Made by a program: the position numbers and the translations under genes. Under the pieces are notes generated by a model. That model searched no databases. It was not told where the DNA came from and worked only from the letters and a program-made list of their open reading frames with translations. Below, in pieces: positions 1 through 7,623 of a stretch of 64,000 nucleotides of DNA (position 1 is its first letter; the number at the start of each line of letters is the position of its first letter). Where the stretch lies: positions 124,001 to 188,000 of the forward strand of contig NZ_CVJQ01000002.1 of assembly GCF_001375595.1 (NCBI RefSeq). Direction: 5' to 3'. The DNA is from Phenylobacterium immobile (ATCC 35973) (GTDB lineage Bacteria; Pseudomonadota; Alphaproteobacteria; Caulobacterales; Caulobacteraceae).

Positions 1-627
1 ATCCGCCGCGACCCGCACGCACAGTCCGCGGATCTCTTCCGTGGGGTCAAGCAGGTCCGGCACCATCACGGTCATCATCCCGGCCGCTGAGGCGGAGCGG
101 ACGCCGTTGTGGCTATCCTCGAGGGCCAGGCAGTCGGCGGGGTCGACGCCCAAGGCCTTGGCGGCGGCCAGATAGGGAGCCGGGTGCGGCTTGTGCTGGG
201 TCACGCTCTCACGCGTGATGATCGCCTGGAAGCGACTGGTCAGGGCGTGCGGATCGAGGGACGCCTGGAGCGTCGCGCGCGATGATGAGGTGGCCACCGC
301 CCGCGGCAGCCCCAGTTGGTCAAGGTGATCGAGCAACTCCACCACCCCAGTCTTCAGCGCGATCCCCATGGCGTACATCGCCTGAGCCTCCGCCCGCATC
401 GCGGCGTCCCAAGCCGGCATGTCGAAATCGGCCCCAAAGTGCGCGACGAGGCGTTCGTTCGAGGCCGCCGCGCTCAATCCGATGATGCTGACGAAGACCT
501 CGAAGGGAAACTCCGCCCCCATCTCAGCGCTGGTCGTGCTGCACGCCGCCCACCACAGCTTTTCGCTGTCGACCATCAGGCCGTCCATGTCGAAGACCAC
601 GGCCTTCACTGGACGCGGCAGGCTCAT
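1..627 (-). CDS. HAD-superfamily (subfamily IA) phosphatase, partial
   Basis: This reading frame runs off the left edge of the window, so its C-terminus is missing and 209 codons are visible. Near the N-terminus it carries the HAD motif I, VVFDMDGLMVDSE, with the nucleophile and acid aspartates. It continues with a helical cap domain, the motif II threonine/serine stretch ATSSSRAT, the lysine region QHKPHPAPY, and the acidic motif LEDSHNGVRSA. This order is typical of beta-phosphoglucomutase or phosphoglycolate-phosphatase-like enzymes, so the likely role is cytoplasmic hydrolysis of a small phosphorylated metabolite. The substrate cannot be told from sequence. The ATG directly abuts the stop codon of serB upstream on the same strand, so the two are probably cotranscribed and translationally coupled. 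Confidence 0.9.
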   Translation of the reverse strand, partial: MSLPRPVKAVVFDMDGLMVDSEKLWWAACSTTSAEMGAEFPFEVFVSIIGLSAAASNERLVAHFGADFDMPAWDAAMRAEAQAMYAMGIALKTGVVELLDHLDQLGLPRAVATSSSRATLQASLDPHALTSRFQAIITRESVTQHKPHPAPYLAAAKALGVDPADCLALEDSHNGVRSASAAGMMTVMVPDLLDPTEEIRGLCVRVAAD

Positions 628-1497
628 CTAGTCGACCGTGAAATCGGCGGCGCCATAGCCTTGGAAATAGAGCAGCGCGGTCAGGTCGGCGTGATCCACC
701 TTGGCGTCGGCCTGCGCGGCCACGATCGGCTTGGCGCGGTAGGCCACGCCCAGCCCCGCGGCTTCGATCATCGCCAGGTCGTTGGCTCCGTCGCCGACCG
801 CGAGCGCGGCCTCCGGACCCAGGCCCAGGGCGGCGACCTCGGCCTCAAGCGCCGAAAGCTTCGCCTCGCGCCCAAGGATCGGTTCGCCCACGCTTCCCGT
901 CAGCCGGCCGTCGGCCTCGCCCAGGGTGTTAGCCCGGTTGTCCTGAAAGCCCGCCGCCCGCGCGACCCGGCTCGTGAAGAAGGTGAAGCCGCCCGACACC
1001 AGCACGCACCGCGCGCCCTGGGCCGCCATGGTCCGCACCAGGGTCCGCGCGCCGGGATTGAGCCGCACGCGTTCGTCATAGGCCCGCTGCAGGGCGTCCA
1101 GCCCCAGGCCCTTCAGCATGACGACCCGCTCGCGCAAGGCGCCCTCAAAGGCCAGTTCGCCGCGCATGGCGCGCTCGGTGATCTCGGCCACCTGAGCCTT
1201 CACGCCAGCGTAGTCAGCCAGTTCGTCCAGGCATTCCACATTGATGATCGTCGAATCCATGTCGGCGATCAGCAGCCGCTTCCTGCGACCCTCCGCGGTC
1301 TGAACGCACAGGTCCACCGGCAGGTCGCCCACGGCCTCGGCCGCCGTGGTGCGCGCCGCCTCCAGGGCGATATCGCCGACGATCTCCCAGGCGACGGGGC
1401 CCAGTCGGCGGCCCTCCAGGCTGACGAGTCGGCTCGCCCTGTGATAGGCGTCGGCGGCGGCTCCGGCGTCGGAGCTGACGAAGGTGAGGCTGATCAT
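628..1497 (-). CDS. serB: phosphoserine phosphatase SerB
   Basis: This is the last enzyme of serine biosynthesis, hydrolysing O-phosphoserine to L-serine in the cytoplasm. The 289-residue protein has a divergent N-terminal domain of about 70 residues. The HAD core follows, with [18 protein letters not shown] (Asp79 and Asp81), a [10 protein letters not shown] motif II, and [23 protein letters not shown] near the C-terminus. This is the SerB signature rather than that of a generic HAD enzyme. I chose the ATG at 1497 because the protein then starts MISLTFVSS, a good family N-terminus. A longer frame would run through the start of miaA. This ATG overlaps the miaA ATG on the opposite strand within a CATG. 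The stop codon touches the start of the next HAD gene. Confidence 0.95.
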   Translation of the reverse strand: MISLTFVSSDAGAAADAYHRASRLVSLEGRRLGPVAWEIVGDIALEAARTTAAEAVGDLPVDLCVQTAEGRRKRLLIADMDSTIINVECLDELADYAGVKAQVAEITERAMRGELAFEGALRERVVMLKGLGLDALQRAYDERVRLNPGARTLVRTMAAQGARCVLVSGGFTFFTSRVARAAGFQDNRANTLGEADGRLTGSVGEPILGREAKLSALEAEVAALGLGPEAALAVGDGANDLAMIEAAGLGVAYRAKPIVAAQADAKVDHADLTALLYFQGYGAADFTVD

Positions 1498-2407
1498 GGC
1501 GCCCCGCATCTGGCTGATCGCCGGGCCCACGGCAAGCGGCAAGTCGGCGCTCGCCGTCCGCCTGGCGCGCGAGATTGGCGGCGAAATCATCAACGCCGAC
1601 TCCATGCAGCTCTACGCCGACATTCCCATCCTGTCGGCCGCACCGACACAGACCGAGCAGCAGGGCGTCCCCCACCACCTCTTCGGCGTGGCCGACGCCG
1701 CCGATGGCTGGTCGGCCGGTCGCTGGCTGCGCGCGGCGACCAACACCCTCGCCGAGATCCACGCCCGCGGCGCCCCCGCCATCATCGTCGGCGGCACCGG
1801 CCTCTATTTCTCGGCCCTCGTCGACGGCCTAGCCGAGATTCCCGAGATCAGCCCCGACTATCGCCGCGCCGCCCAGGCAGACTACGACGGCCTGGGCGAA
1901 CCAGACTTCCGCGTTCGCCTCGCCGCCGTTGATCCCGCCGCCGACGCCCGCATCGCCGCCTTCGATCGCCAGCGTCTGGTCCGCGCCTGGTCGGTCTACG
2001 CCGCCACCGGCAAGGCCCTGACCGACTGGCAGGCCGCAAGCGCGCCGGCCATCGCCGATTATCAGCCCATCGCCCTGGAGCCCCCGCGCGAGACCCTCTA
2101 CGCCCGCTGCGACGCACGCCTCAGCGGAATGATCGAGGCCGGCGCGCTCGCCGAGGTCGAGGCCCTGATCGCCCGCGGCCTCGACCCCGCCCTCCCCGCC
2201 ATGAAAGCCGTCGGCGTCCGCGAACTCGCCGCCCATCTGCGCGGCGAAGCCCCGCTCGACGCCGCAATCGCCGCCGCCCAGCAGGAAACCCGCCGCTACG
2301 CCAAGCGCCAGCTCACCTGGATGCGCGGCCGCATGGCGCGCTGGCCGCGGATCACAGCGGCGGATGGCGACGGCCAGCGTGTCAATTTGTTCTCTTTTTG
2401 TTCTTGA
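1496..2407 (+). CDS. miaA: tRNA dimethylallyltransferase MiaA
   Basis: MiaA transfers a dimethylallyl group to N6 of A37 in tRNAs that read codons starting with U. The 303-residue protein shows the P-loop GPTASGKS at residues 10-17, the [11 protein letters not shown] region that binds tRNA and substrate, [15 protein letters not shown], and the C-terminal [15 protein letters not shown]. The ATG at 1496 is preceded by a GGTGAGG ribosome site and shares a CATG with the serB start. The last eight codons (VNLFSFCS) and the stop are AT-rich. They coincide with the LexA-type box and shared 12-mer of the toxin cassette that follows, so the original 3' end of miaA may have been replaced when the cassette arrived. 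Confidence 0.95.
   Translation: MAPRIWLIAGPTASGKSALAVRLAREIGGEIINADSMQLYADIPILSAAPTQTEQQGVPHHLFGVADAADGWSAGRWLRAATNTLAEIHARGAPAIIVGGTGLYFSALVDGLAEIPEISPDYRRAAQADYDGLGEPDFRVRLAAVDPAADARIAAFDRQRLVRAWSVYAATGKALTDWQAASAPAIADYQPIALEPPRETLYARCDARLSGMIEAGALAEVEALIARGLDPALPAMKAVGVRELAAHLRGEAPLDAAIAAAQQETRRYAKRQLTWMRGRMARWPRITAADGDGQRVNLFSFCS
2389..2403 (+). promoter_or_regulatory. LexA (SOS) box upstream of toxin gene 1
   Basis: The sequence is GTTCTCTTTTTGTTC, an exact match to the alphaproteobacterial LexA operator GTTC-N7-GTTC. It lies 64 bases upstream of the toxin start codon and overlaps the last codons of miaA. It forms part of the 12-mer TTTTGTTCTTGA (2396-2407), which recurs at the two other box-bearing loci in this window. 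A TTGACG at 2412-2417 and a weak TAGGGC at 2434-2439 could be the promoter just downstream. The inferred regulation is repression by LexA and induction after DNA damage. Confidence 0.75.
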
Positions 2408-2467
2408 TTTTTTGACGTCCTTTCATCAGACTCTAGGGCTGGAATTTGTGATTAACCCGGGGCTCGG

Positions 2468-3076
2468 ATGAACGAACTGCTCTATCCAACATCAACGAGA
2501 ACCACTCGACAGCCTGAGCTTCCTCTCGCAGAGCAACGTCGGATATTCGAGGCCGAGCGGCAGCGACAAATGCGCAAAAATAGCTGGATGCTCGCCCCAG
2601 CACTGCTTCCTGCTGTCGCGCCGTTGGGTGTCGAAGCGCTCATAGCCTTGGGCGCACGTTCAGCGGCGGCGATCAGTCCTGGACCGTTGGCCTTCCAAAC
2701 CAAGCCAGCGTTGCGCAGTAAGGCCGGCGACAACAAGCTACGCGACGAGGGCCGGAAGCAGTTTGCTCGAGCGAACGGCATCTCCGCTCAGGAGATGCAA
2801 GCTGTTGTTCATCACAGCCGACCTGTTGAATGGAGCCATATCATTCCTCGGGCAAACCCAAATTCGACGGCGAACCTTTGGGCTCTCCGTGAAGCGGCGC
2901 ATAAATTGGCCAACCGGGAGTGGGCCAAGTTTGCTGCTTCGCTGGGCGGAAGAAGACCAACGCAAGCTGAGTTCATGCGCGAAAAGTTGCGCATCGACCG
3001 GCTCGTCGCCCCCTATGTTCTCAGAGCTGGCGTTCCACGATCATCAAAGCCATCAAAAGCAGAGGTGCTACGTTGA
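2468..3076 (+). CDS. putative SOS-regulated HNH-type nuclease toxin
   Basis: This 202-residue protein appears to have two parts. Residues about 20-85 are a Gln/Arg-rich helix, an Ala/Leu/Pro hydrophobic stretch (PALLPAVAPLGVEALIALG) and an AISPG...PALR linker. The same module is present in the protein at 62866. Residues 100-185 form a different domain with HHSRPVEWSHIIPRANPN, then ANLWAL and AAHKLANREW. These spaced His/Asn residues (His115, His116, His124, Asn132, His145) resemble HNH/ENDO VII-type toxin nucleases. I infer that it cleaves DNA or RNA. There is no signal peptide. Its TGA overlaps the TTG start of the next gene, as in toxin-immunity pairs. GC content is lower than in the neighbours, which suggests transfer. 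It could instead act inside the producing cell, like the SOS-induced nuclease BapE of Caulobacter. Confidence 0.6.
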   Translation: MNELLYPTSTRTTRQPELPLAEQRRIFEAERQRQMRKNSWMLAPALLPAVAPLGVEALIALGARSAAAISPGPLAFQTKPALRSKAGDNKLRDEGRKQFARANGISAQEMQAVVHHSRPVEWSHIIPRANPNSTANLWALREAAHKLANREWAKFAASLGGRRPTQAEFMREKLRIDRLVAPYVLRAGVPRSSKPSKAEVLR

Positions 3077-3600
3077 TTTCCGTTACCGACGCCGCGCTGA
3101 CCTTGGAGTCCCGAGGTCTTCTCAGACGGATGAAGACCAAATTCTCTCCGCGCGTAATCGACTATATGGCGGAAATCATAGGCCAGCCCATCCCCGATGA
3201 GCTTGCAGAGTTCTACAGCGAGAACATCGAGAGTATCTGTCAATTTTCTTCATACGTTCCCGTTTGGAACGAATGGATCGGATTCAGATCGAGTGAAAGG
3301 GAATTTTGGCAGTCTATCCCTCAAGCCGTACCATTATTCAGTGACGGATGTGGCAGCATCTTTGGTCTAGATCTTCAATATCCAGGACCCCGGCACGGCG
3401 TGTATTTCTTTGACCACATCGACAGATTCAAATTTCCATCGCAGCCAGTAGGATCATCTCTGGCGACCAGCCTTCTCATCTTGGGCGACTGGGACCGCGC
3501 CCTCCAGGAGGGTTGGCCTGACGACTGGATGGAAAAGATCGACCCTGAGATCAAGAACTGCCTGCGCGTGGAGCCGAAATGGGGCTGGCCGGAAGATTAG
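3073..3600 (+). CDS. SMI1/KNR4 (SUKH)-like immunity protein
   Basis: This 175-residue protein probably neutralises the toxin encoded just upstream. It has the general pattern of SUKH/SMI1-type proteins: IPDELAEFYSEN near residue 40, a tryptophan-rich middle (VPVWNEWIGF), then GSIFGLDLQYPG and VYFFDHIDRFKF, and a final SSLATSLLILGDWDRAL. It starts at a TTG that overlaps the toxin stop (TTGA), which implies translational coupling. It is clearly related to the next gene at 3686, with which it shares the MISV start and order of motifs. Its base composition is lower in GC than that paralogue. The function is inferred from family and position only. Confidence 0.6.
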   Translation: MISVTDAALTLESRGLLRRMKTKFSPRVIDYMAEIIGQPIPDELAEFYSENIESICQFSSYVPVWNEWIGFRSSEREFWQSIPQAVPLFSDGCGSIFGLDLQYPGPRHGVYFFDHIDRFKFPSQPVGSSLATSLLILGDWDRALQEGWPDDWMEKIDPEIKNCLRVEPKWGWPED

Positions 3601-3657
3601 GCCCCGTCCTCGCCGTCGCCGCAAAACAGGGGCTAGGGTTGAGCGTCGGTTCCTCCC

Positions 3658-3663
3658 TATACT
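3658..3663 (+). promoter_or_regulatory. possible -10 element before second immunity gene
   Basis: TATACT at 3658-3663 is a near-consensus -10 hexamer in an otherwise GC-rich gap, 22 bases before the GTG start at 3686. A TTGAGC upstream is only 13 bases away, so no well-spaced -35 is visible. This suggests, weakly, that the second immunity-like gene has its own promoter independent of the toxin. Confidence 0.3.
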
Positions 3664-3685
3664 CGCGCGCGATGGAGCAGCTTCC

Positions 3686-4219
3686 GTGATCTCTGTTTCT
3701 GAAGCGGCCAGCGCCTTGCACGCGCGCGGCGCCCTCAAGACGCGCCGAGAGGATTATTCCGAACGCATCCTTGCGCGAGTGGAGGCCATGCTGGGCCGCC
3801 CGCCGCCCGGCGACCTCGCCGACTTCTACGCCGCCCGCATCACCAGCGTGGCGGCCTATGACGCCATCATGCCGGTCTGGAACAGCTGGGTCGGCTGGCG
3901 CACGCCGATCGAGCGCGAGCTTGGCCAGTTGCTTGACGTGGAAGCCTTGCCCGTCTTCCGCGACAAGCGCGGCAATCTCTTCGGCCTGGACCTCTCGATC
4001 GAGACCGAGCGCCCGGACGTCTACTTCTTCGAGCGCGCCGGCAATTTCTCCAAGCCGGCCTGGGCGGCGGGCTCCTCGCTGGGCGCCTTCATGCTCCTGC
4101 TGTCGGACTACGACCGCGCCTATCAGCAGAACTGGCCCGCGGGCTGGGAGGCGCGCATCGACCCGTCCATCGGCGCTTGCCTCCGCGCGCCGCCGCCCTG
4201 GCGCGTCGGCGCAAAGTAG
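3686..4219 (+). CDS. second SMI1/KNR4-like immunity protein (paralogue)
   Basis: This 177-residue protein aligns with the product of 3073-3600 over its whole length: the MISV start, a DLADFYAARI segment, MPVWNSWVGWRT, NLFGLDLS, VYFFERAGNF, then AGSSLGAFMLLLSDYDRAY and an RIDPSIGACLR tail. It starts at a GTG preceded by GGAG. Its codon use is fully typical of the chromosome, unlike the AT-richer paralogue, so it is probably an older resident. Extra immunity genes without a matching toxin are common in polymorphic toxin loci, and this one may protect against a related toxin. No experimental function is implied. Confidence 0.6.
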   Translation: MISVSEAASALHARGALKTRREDYSERILARVEAMLGRPPPGDLADFYAARITSVAAYDAIMPVWNSWVGWRTPIERELGQLLDVEALPVFRDKRGNLFGLDLSIETERPDVYFFERAGNFSKPAWAAGSSLGAFMLLLSDYDRAYQQNWPAGWEARIDPSIGACLRAPPPWRVGAK

Positions 4220-4307
4220 TCACGGGTAGGATCTTCCGCAGACGCCTGCCTTGACGCTCGGCGCAGGGCATGGCACAGCCCTGATCCTCTAATTCGAGAG
4301 AACAGCC

Positions 4308-4355
4308 GTGCGCACCACCATTCTCGTACTCGTAAGGCGGCCCTCCGCGGACTGA
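4308..4355 (+). CDS. ilvB leader peptide (attenuator)
   Basis: A 15-codon frame starts at GTG after a GAGAG ribosome site and reads V-R-T-T-I-L-V-L-V-R-R-P-S-A-D. It contains five consecutive branched-chain codons: ATT, CTC, GTA, CTC, GTA. ATT and GTA are uncommon codons in this GC-rich genome, which favours ribosome stalling when charged Ile, Leu or Val tRNA is scarce. The stop codon lies inside a CTGAC/GTCAG hairpin (4352-4365), and an intrinsic terminator follows. This is a classic transcription attenuator in front of acetolactate synthase. Attenuation of ilvBN has, to my memory, been reported in Caulobacter. Confidence 0.85.
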   Translation: MRTTILVLVRRPSAD

Positions 4356-4386
4356 CACCGGTCAGCCGTCAAGGTCGCTTGCACCC

Positions 4387-4408
4387 AGGCCCCCAGAGGG
4401 CCTTTTTT
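4387..4408 (+). terminator. ilvB attenuator terminator
   Basis: The hairpin has stem AGGCCC (4387-4392) paired with GGGCCT (4398-4403) and a five-base loop, and runs into six T residues (4403-4408). It sits 33 bases before the ilvB start. The segment GGCCCTC at 4339-4345, within the leader peptide codons, is exactly complementary to GAGGGCC at 4396-4402. A competing pairing that destroys the terminator is therefore possible when the ribosome stalls upstream. Confidence 0.85.
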
Positions 4409-4441
4409 ATTGCCCAAAACGCCCCTTAAGGGACCGCTCCG

Positions 4442-6247
4442 ATGACCGCCCACCAGACCATCCAGACTGAAAACGCCAATACCGACACCGACTTCATCAG
4501 CGGCGCCGAGATGGTGGTGCGCGCCCTCCTCGACCAGAACGTCGAAGCCCTGTTCGGCTATCCGGGCGGCGCGGTCCTGCCGATCTACGACGCCATCTTC
4601 GCCGAGCCGAAGATGCGCCACATCCTGGTCCGCCATGAGCAGGGCGCGACGCACGCCGCCGAGGGCTATGCCCGCTCGACGGGCAAGCCGGGCGTCGTCC
4701 TGGTCACCTCGGGTCCGGGCGCGACCAACGCCATCACCGGCATCGTCGACGCCCTGATGGACTCTATCCCCCTGGTCGTCATCACCGGCCAGGTCGCCAC
4801 CCACCTGATCGGCACCGACGCCTTCCAGGAATGCGACACGGTCGGCATCACGCGGTCGATCACCAAGCAGAACTATCTGGTCAAGGATGTCGCCGACCTG
4901 CCGCGCATCATGCATGAGGCGTTCCTCATCGCCACGACCGGCCGCCCCGGCCCCGTGGTCATCGACATCCCCAAGGATGTCCAGTTCTCCAAGGGCCGCT
5001 ACCTGGGCCCGGATGAGGTCGAGCACGCCCACCCCTATGCGCCGCGCACCAAGGGCGACGCCGCCAAGATCGCGGAAGCCGTCGCCCTGTTCGCCCAGGC
5101 GCGCCGCCCGATGATCTACACCGGCGGCGGCGTCATCAACGCCGGCCCCCGCGCCTCTGAACTGCTGCGTGAGTTCGCCGCCCTGACCGGCGCGCCTGTC
5201 ACTTCCACCCTGATGGGCCTGGGCGCCTTCCCCGCGTCGAGCCCCCAGTGGCTGGGGATGCTGGGGATGCACGGCTCCTTCGAGAGCAACAACGCCATGC
5301 ACGACTGCGACGTCATGCTTTGCGTCGGCGCGCGCTTCGACGACCGGGTCACCGGCAAGCTCGACGCCTTCGCCCCCACCTCGAAGAAGATCCACATCGA
5401 CATCGACCCGTCGTCCATCGGCAAGAACGTTCGCACAGACGTCGGCATCGTCGGCGACGCGGGCTCGGTGCTGGAGGACATGATCGCGGCGTGGAAGGCG
5501 AAGAACCTCGGCGTCGACCAGGCCGCCCTGGCCGACTGGTGGACCCAGATCAACGCCTGGCGGGCCCGCGACGGCTTCTGGTATGCGCCGGACGACAAGG
5601 TCATCAAGCCGCAGTACGCCATTCAGCGCCTGTACGCCCTGACCCGCGATCGCGACGTCTACATCACCACCGAGGTCGGGCAGCATCAGATGTGGGCGGC
5701 CCAGTTCTTCCACTTCGATGAGCCGAACCGCTGGATGACCTCCGGCGGCCTGGGCACCATGGGCTACGGCCTGCCAGCCGCCGTCGGCGTGCAGATCGCC
5801 CACCCCGACAGCCTGGTCATCGACATCGCCGGCGACGCTTCCGTGCAGATGACCATGCAGGAGATGTCGACGGCCATGCAGTACGGCCTGCCGATCAAGA
5901 TTTTCATCCTGAACAACGAATGGATGGGCATGGTCCGCCAGTGGCAGGAATTGCTGCACGGCGAGCGCTATTCGCACTCCTATTCCGACAGCCTGCCGGA
6001 CTTCGTGAAGCTGGCTGAGGCCTATGGCGGCGTCGGCATCCGCTGCGACAACCCCGCCGAACTCGACGAAAAGATCCTGGAGATGATCAATTCGGACAAG
6101 CCGGTGATCTTCGACTGCCGCGTCGTGAAGATGGAGAATTGCTTCCCGATGATTCCCTCGGGCAAGGCGCACAACGAGATGGTCATGGCCTCTGAAGCCC
6201 GTGACCTCGGCTCGCTCATCGACGACGCCGGAAAGCGCTTGGTCTGA
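4442..6247 (+). CDS. ilvB: acetolactate synthase large subunit IlvB
   Basis: This enzyme makes acetolactate or acetohydroxybutyrate from pyruvate, the first common step of valine, leucine and isoleucine synthesis. It depends on thiamine diphosphate, FAD and Mg. The 601-residue protein has ALFGYPGGAVLPIYDA and HEQGATHAAEGYARSTG with the catalytic glutamate (about Glu66). A FAD-binding central domain contains LGMLGMHG and GARFDDRVTG. The C-terminal TPP domain shows GDASVQMTMQEM and an NNEWMGMVRQWQ motif. Control is by the leader-peptide attenuator just upstream. The regulatory subunit gene ilvN, usually adjacent, does not follow here; the next gene is pstS. Confidence 0.95.
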   Translation: MTAHQTIQTENANTDTDFISGAEMVVRALLDQNVEALFGYPGGAVLPIYDAIFAEPKMRHILVRHEQGATHAAEGYARSTGKPGVVLVTSGPGATNAITGIVDALMDSIPLVVITGQVATHLIGTDAFQECDTVGITRSITKQNYLVKDVADLPRIMHEAFLIATTGRPGPVVIDIPKDVQFSKGRYLGPDEVEHAHPYAPRTKGDAAKIAEAVALFAQARRPMIYTGGGVINAGPRASELLREFAALTGAPVTSTLMGLGAFPASSPQWLGMLGMHGSFESNNAMHDCDVMLCVGARFDDRVTGKLDAFAPTSKKIHIDIDPSSIGKNVRTDVGIVGDAGSVLEDMIAAWKAKNLGVDQAALADWWTQINAWRARDGFWYAPDDKVIKPQYAIQRLYALTRDRDVYITTEVGQHQMWAAQFFHFDEPNRWMTSGGLGTMGYGLPAAVGVQIAHPDSLVIDIAGDASVQMTMQEMSTAMQYGLPIKIFILNNEWMGMVRQWQELLHGERYSHSYSDSLPDFVKLAEAYGGVGIRCDNPAELDEKILEMINSDKPVIFDCRVVKMENCFPMIPSGKAHNEMVMASEARDLGSLIDDAGKRLV

Positions 6248-6252
6248 TCCCC

Positions 6253-6287
6253 ACGCCGACCTCTCGCGGCGTGCGGGAGGTCGGCGT
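6253..6287 (+). terminator. hairpin after ilvB
   Basis: ACGCCGACCTC at 6253-6263 pairs perfectly with GAGGTCGGCGT at 6277-6287, giving an 11-bp stem six bases after the ilvB stop. No T tract follows, so this may be a Rho-assisted or RNA-stabilising structure rather than a strong intrinsic terminator. Confidence 0.5.
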
Positions 6288-6294
6288 CACACCG

Positions 6295-6312
6295 CCGTCA
6301 TCAAACTGTTGC
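6295..6312 (+). promoter_or_regulatory. putative Pho box (PhoB site) before pstS
   Basis: CCGTCATCAAACTGTTGC resembles two CTGTCAT/CTGTCAC half-sites separated by four A/T-rich bases and matches about 14 of 18 positions of the Pho box. It lies 67 bases before the pstS start. This would make pstS phosphate-starvation inducible, as expected for the gene. Confidence 0.5.
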
Positions 6313-6379
6313 ACGGAGGCGGTCGCTGACCGTTCGGCCGCATGCGACGCACGGCGCATGAAATCTTGAGGGATTGACG

Positions 6380-7453
6380 ATGATCAGGATGCTTATCGCC
6401 GCTGCGGCGGTTCTGTCGCTCGCGGCCTGCGGCGGCCAGGACACAGGCAAATCCTCGGCGGGCGGACCCGCCGCCTCCGGCCAGATCGCCGGCGCCGGCG
6501 CGACCTTCCCAGCCCCGCTCTACGCAGCCTGGGCCGAGCAATGGAAGGCGTCCTCCGGCGTCGCCATCAATTACCAAGCGATCGGCTCCGGCGGCGGCAT
6601 CAAGCAGATCAAGGCCAAGACCGTGACCTTTGGCGCCAGCGACAAGCCGCTGACCGCTGAGGAGCTCGACGCTGCGGGCCTCGTGCAGTTTCCCACGGTC
6701 ATCGGCGGGGTCGTGCCGATCGTGAACCTGCCGGGCGTCAGCGGCGGCCAGCTGAAGCTGACCGGCGGACTGCTCGCCGACATCTACCTGGGCAAGATAA
6801 AAAAGTGGAGCGATCCGGCCTTCGTCGCCGCGAACCCTGGCGTGAAGTTGCCGAACCTGCCAATCACCGTCGTCCATCGCTCGGACGGGTCGGGCACCAC
6901 ATTCCTCTTCACCACCTACCTGGCCAAGGCCGCCCCGCAGTGGGGCGCAGTCGGCGCGGCTGAAGCCGTCGCGTGGCCGACCGGCCAGGGCGGCAAGGGC
7001 AACGACGGTGTCTCGGCCTTCGTCAAGAACACCGCCGGTGCGGTCGGCTACGTCGAATACGCCTACGCCAAGCAAAACAGCTTGGCCTTCGCCCAACTGC
7101 AGAACGTCGCCGGACAGTTCGTCGCCCCGACCGCCGAAAGCTTCGCCGCGGCGGCCGCCGCCGCAGACTGGACCAAGGCCCCAGGTTTCAATCTGCTGCT
7201 GGTGAACGAACCTGACGCCAAGGCCTGGCCCATCACCGGCGCCACCTTCATCCTGATGCACAAGAGCCAAGCCAACACGGCCCAGGCCCGACCGGCGCTG
7301 GCGTTCTTCGACTGGGCGTTCACCCAAGGCGACGCCAAAGCCGCCGAGCTCGGCTACGTGCCCCTCCCGGCCGACCTGAAGGCCCTGGTCCGCGCCAGCT
7401 GGCCCGCCGTCGTTGGCCCGGACGCCAAGCCGGTGTTCACGCCCGCCAGCTAG
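6380..7453 (+). CDS. pstS: phosphate ABC transporter substrate-binding lipoprotein PstS
   Basis: PstS binds phosphate in the periplasm and delivers it to the PstCAB transporter. The 357-residue protein has a lipoprotein signal ending LSLAAC (Cys17). The PstS core follows, with GAGATFPAPLYAAWAEQW, the glycine-rich AIGSGGGIKQI, TFGASDKPLT, and VVHRSDGSGTTFLFTTYL, which contact phosphate. The start was set at the ATG at 6380 because GAGGG lies seven bases upstream; a TTG at 6374 is less likely. No pstC, pstA, pstB or phoU genes are adjacent. A stand-alone pstS is, as I recall, also the arrangement in Caulobacter. A candidate Pho box precedes it. Confidence 0.92.
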   Translation: MIRMLIAAAAVLSLAACGGQDTGKSSAGGPAASGQIAGAGATFPAPLYAAWAEQWKASSGVAINYQAIGSGGGIKQIKAKTVTFGASDKPLTAEELDAAGLVQFPTVIGGVVPIVNLPGVSGGQLKLTGGLLADIYLGKIKKWSDPAFVAANPGVKLPNLPITVVHRSDGSGTTFLFTTYLAKAAPQWGAVGAAEAVAWPTGQGGKGNDGVSAFVKNTAGAVGYVEYAYAKQNSLAFAQLQNVAGQFVAPTAESFAAAAAAADWTKAPGFNLLLVNEPDAKAWPITGATFILMHKSQANTAQARPALAFFDWAFTQGDAKAAELGYVPLPADLKALVRASWPAVVGPDAKPVFTPAS

Positions 7454-7460
7454 ACCCTTT

Positions 7461-7488
7461 CCGGATCAGGTGAACACACCTGATCCGG
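7461..7488. terminator. strong hairpin between convergent pstS and CBS gene
   Basis: CCGGATCAGGTG (7461-7472) pairs perfectly with CACCTGATCCGG (7477-7488) around an AACA loop. The flanks CCCTTT and AAAAGGG can extend the stem. It lies eight bases after the pstS stop, and the T/A-rich flanks could let it terminate transcription from both directions. Confidence 0.7.
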
Positions 7489-7575
7489 ATCAAAAGGGAC
7501 TATCTTCATAGACTTAGAGCGCGACAGGCGCTTCAACCGGCTTCCACTGGAAGCTGTCACGCTCTGACACGACAA

Positions 7576-7601
7576 CGCCCGGGCGGTCTCCCGCCCGGGC
7601 G
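7576..7601. terminator. second hairpin downstream of the CBS gene
   Basis: CGCCCGGGCGG (7576-7586) pairs with CCGCCCGGGCG (7591-7601) around a TCTC loop. It lies 22 bases beyond the stop of the minus-strand CBS-domain gene and probably ends its transcript, although the following T tract is weak. Confidence 0.55.
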
Positions 7602-7623
7602 CTCATCGTCTCAACCCAAGCTG

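Noticed and set aside
4289..6172. A 627-codon minus-strand frame opposite ilvB
   Set aside because: Composition is typical of the shadow of a GC-rich gene (Val/Asp/Gly/His-rich, no motif), and the plus strand is clearly ilvB.
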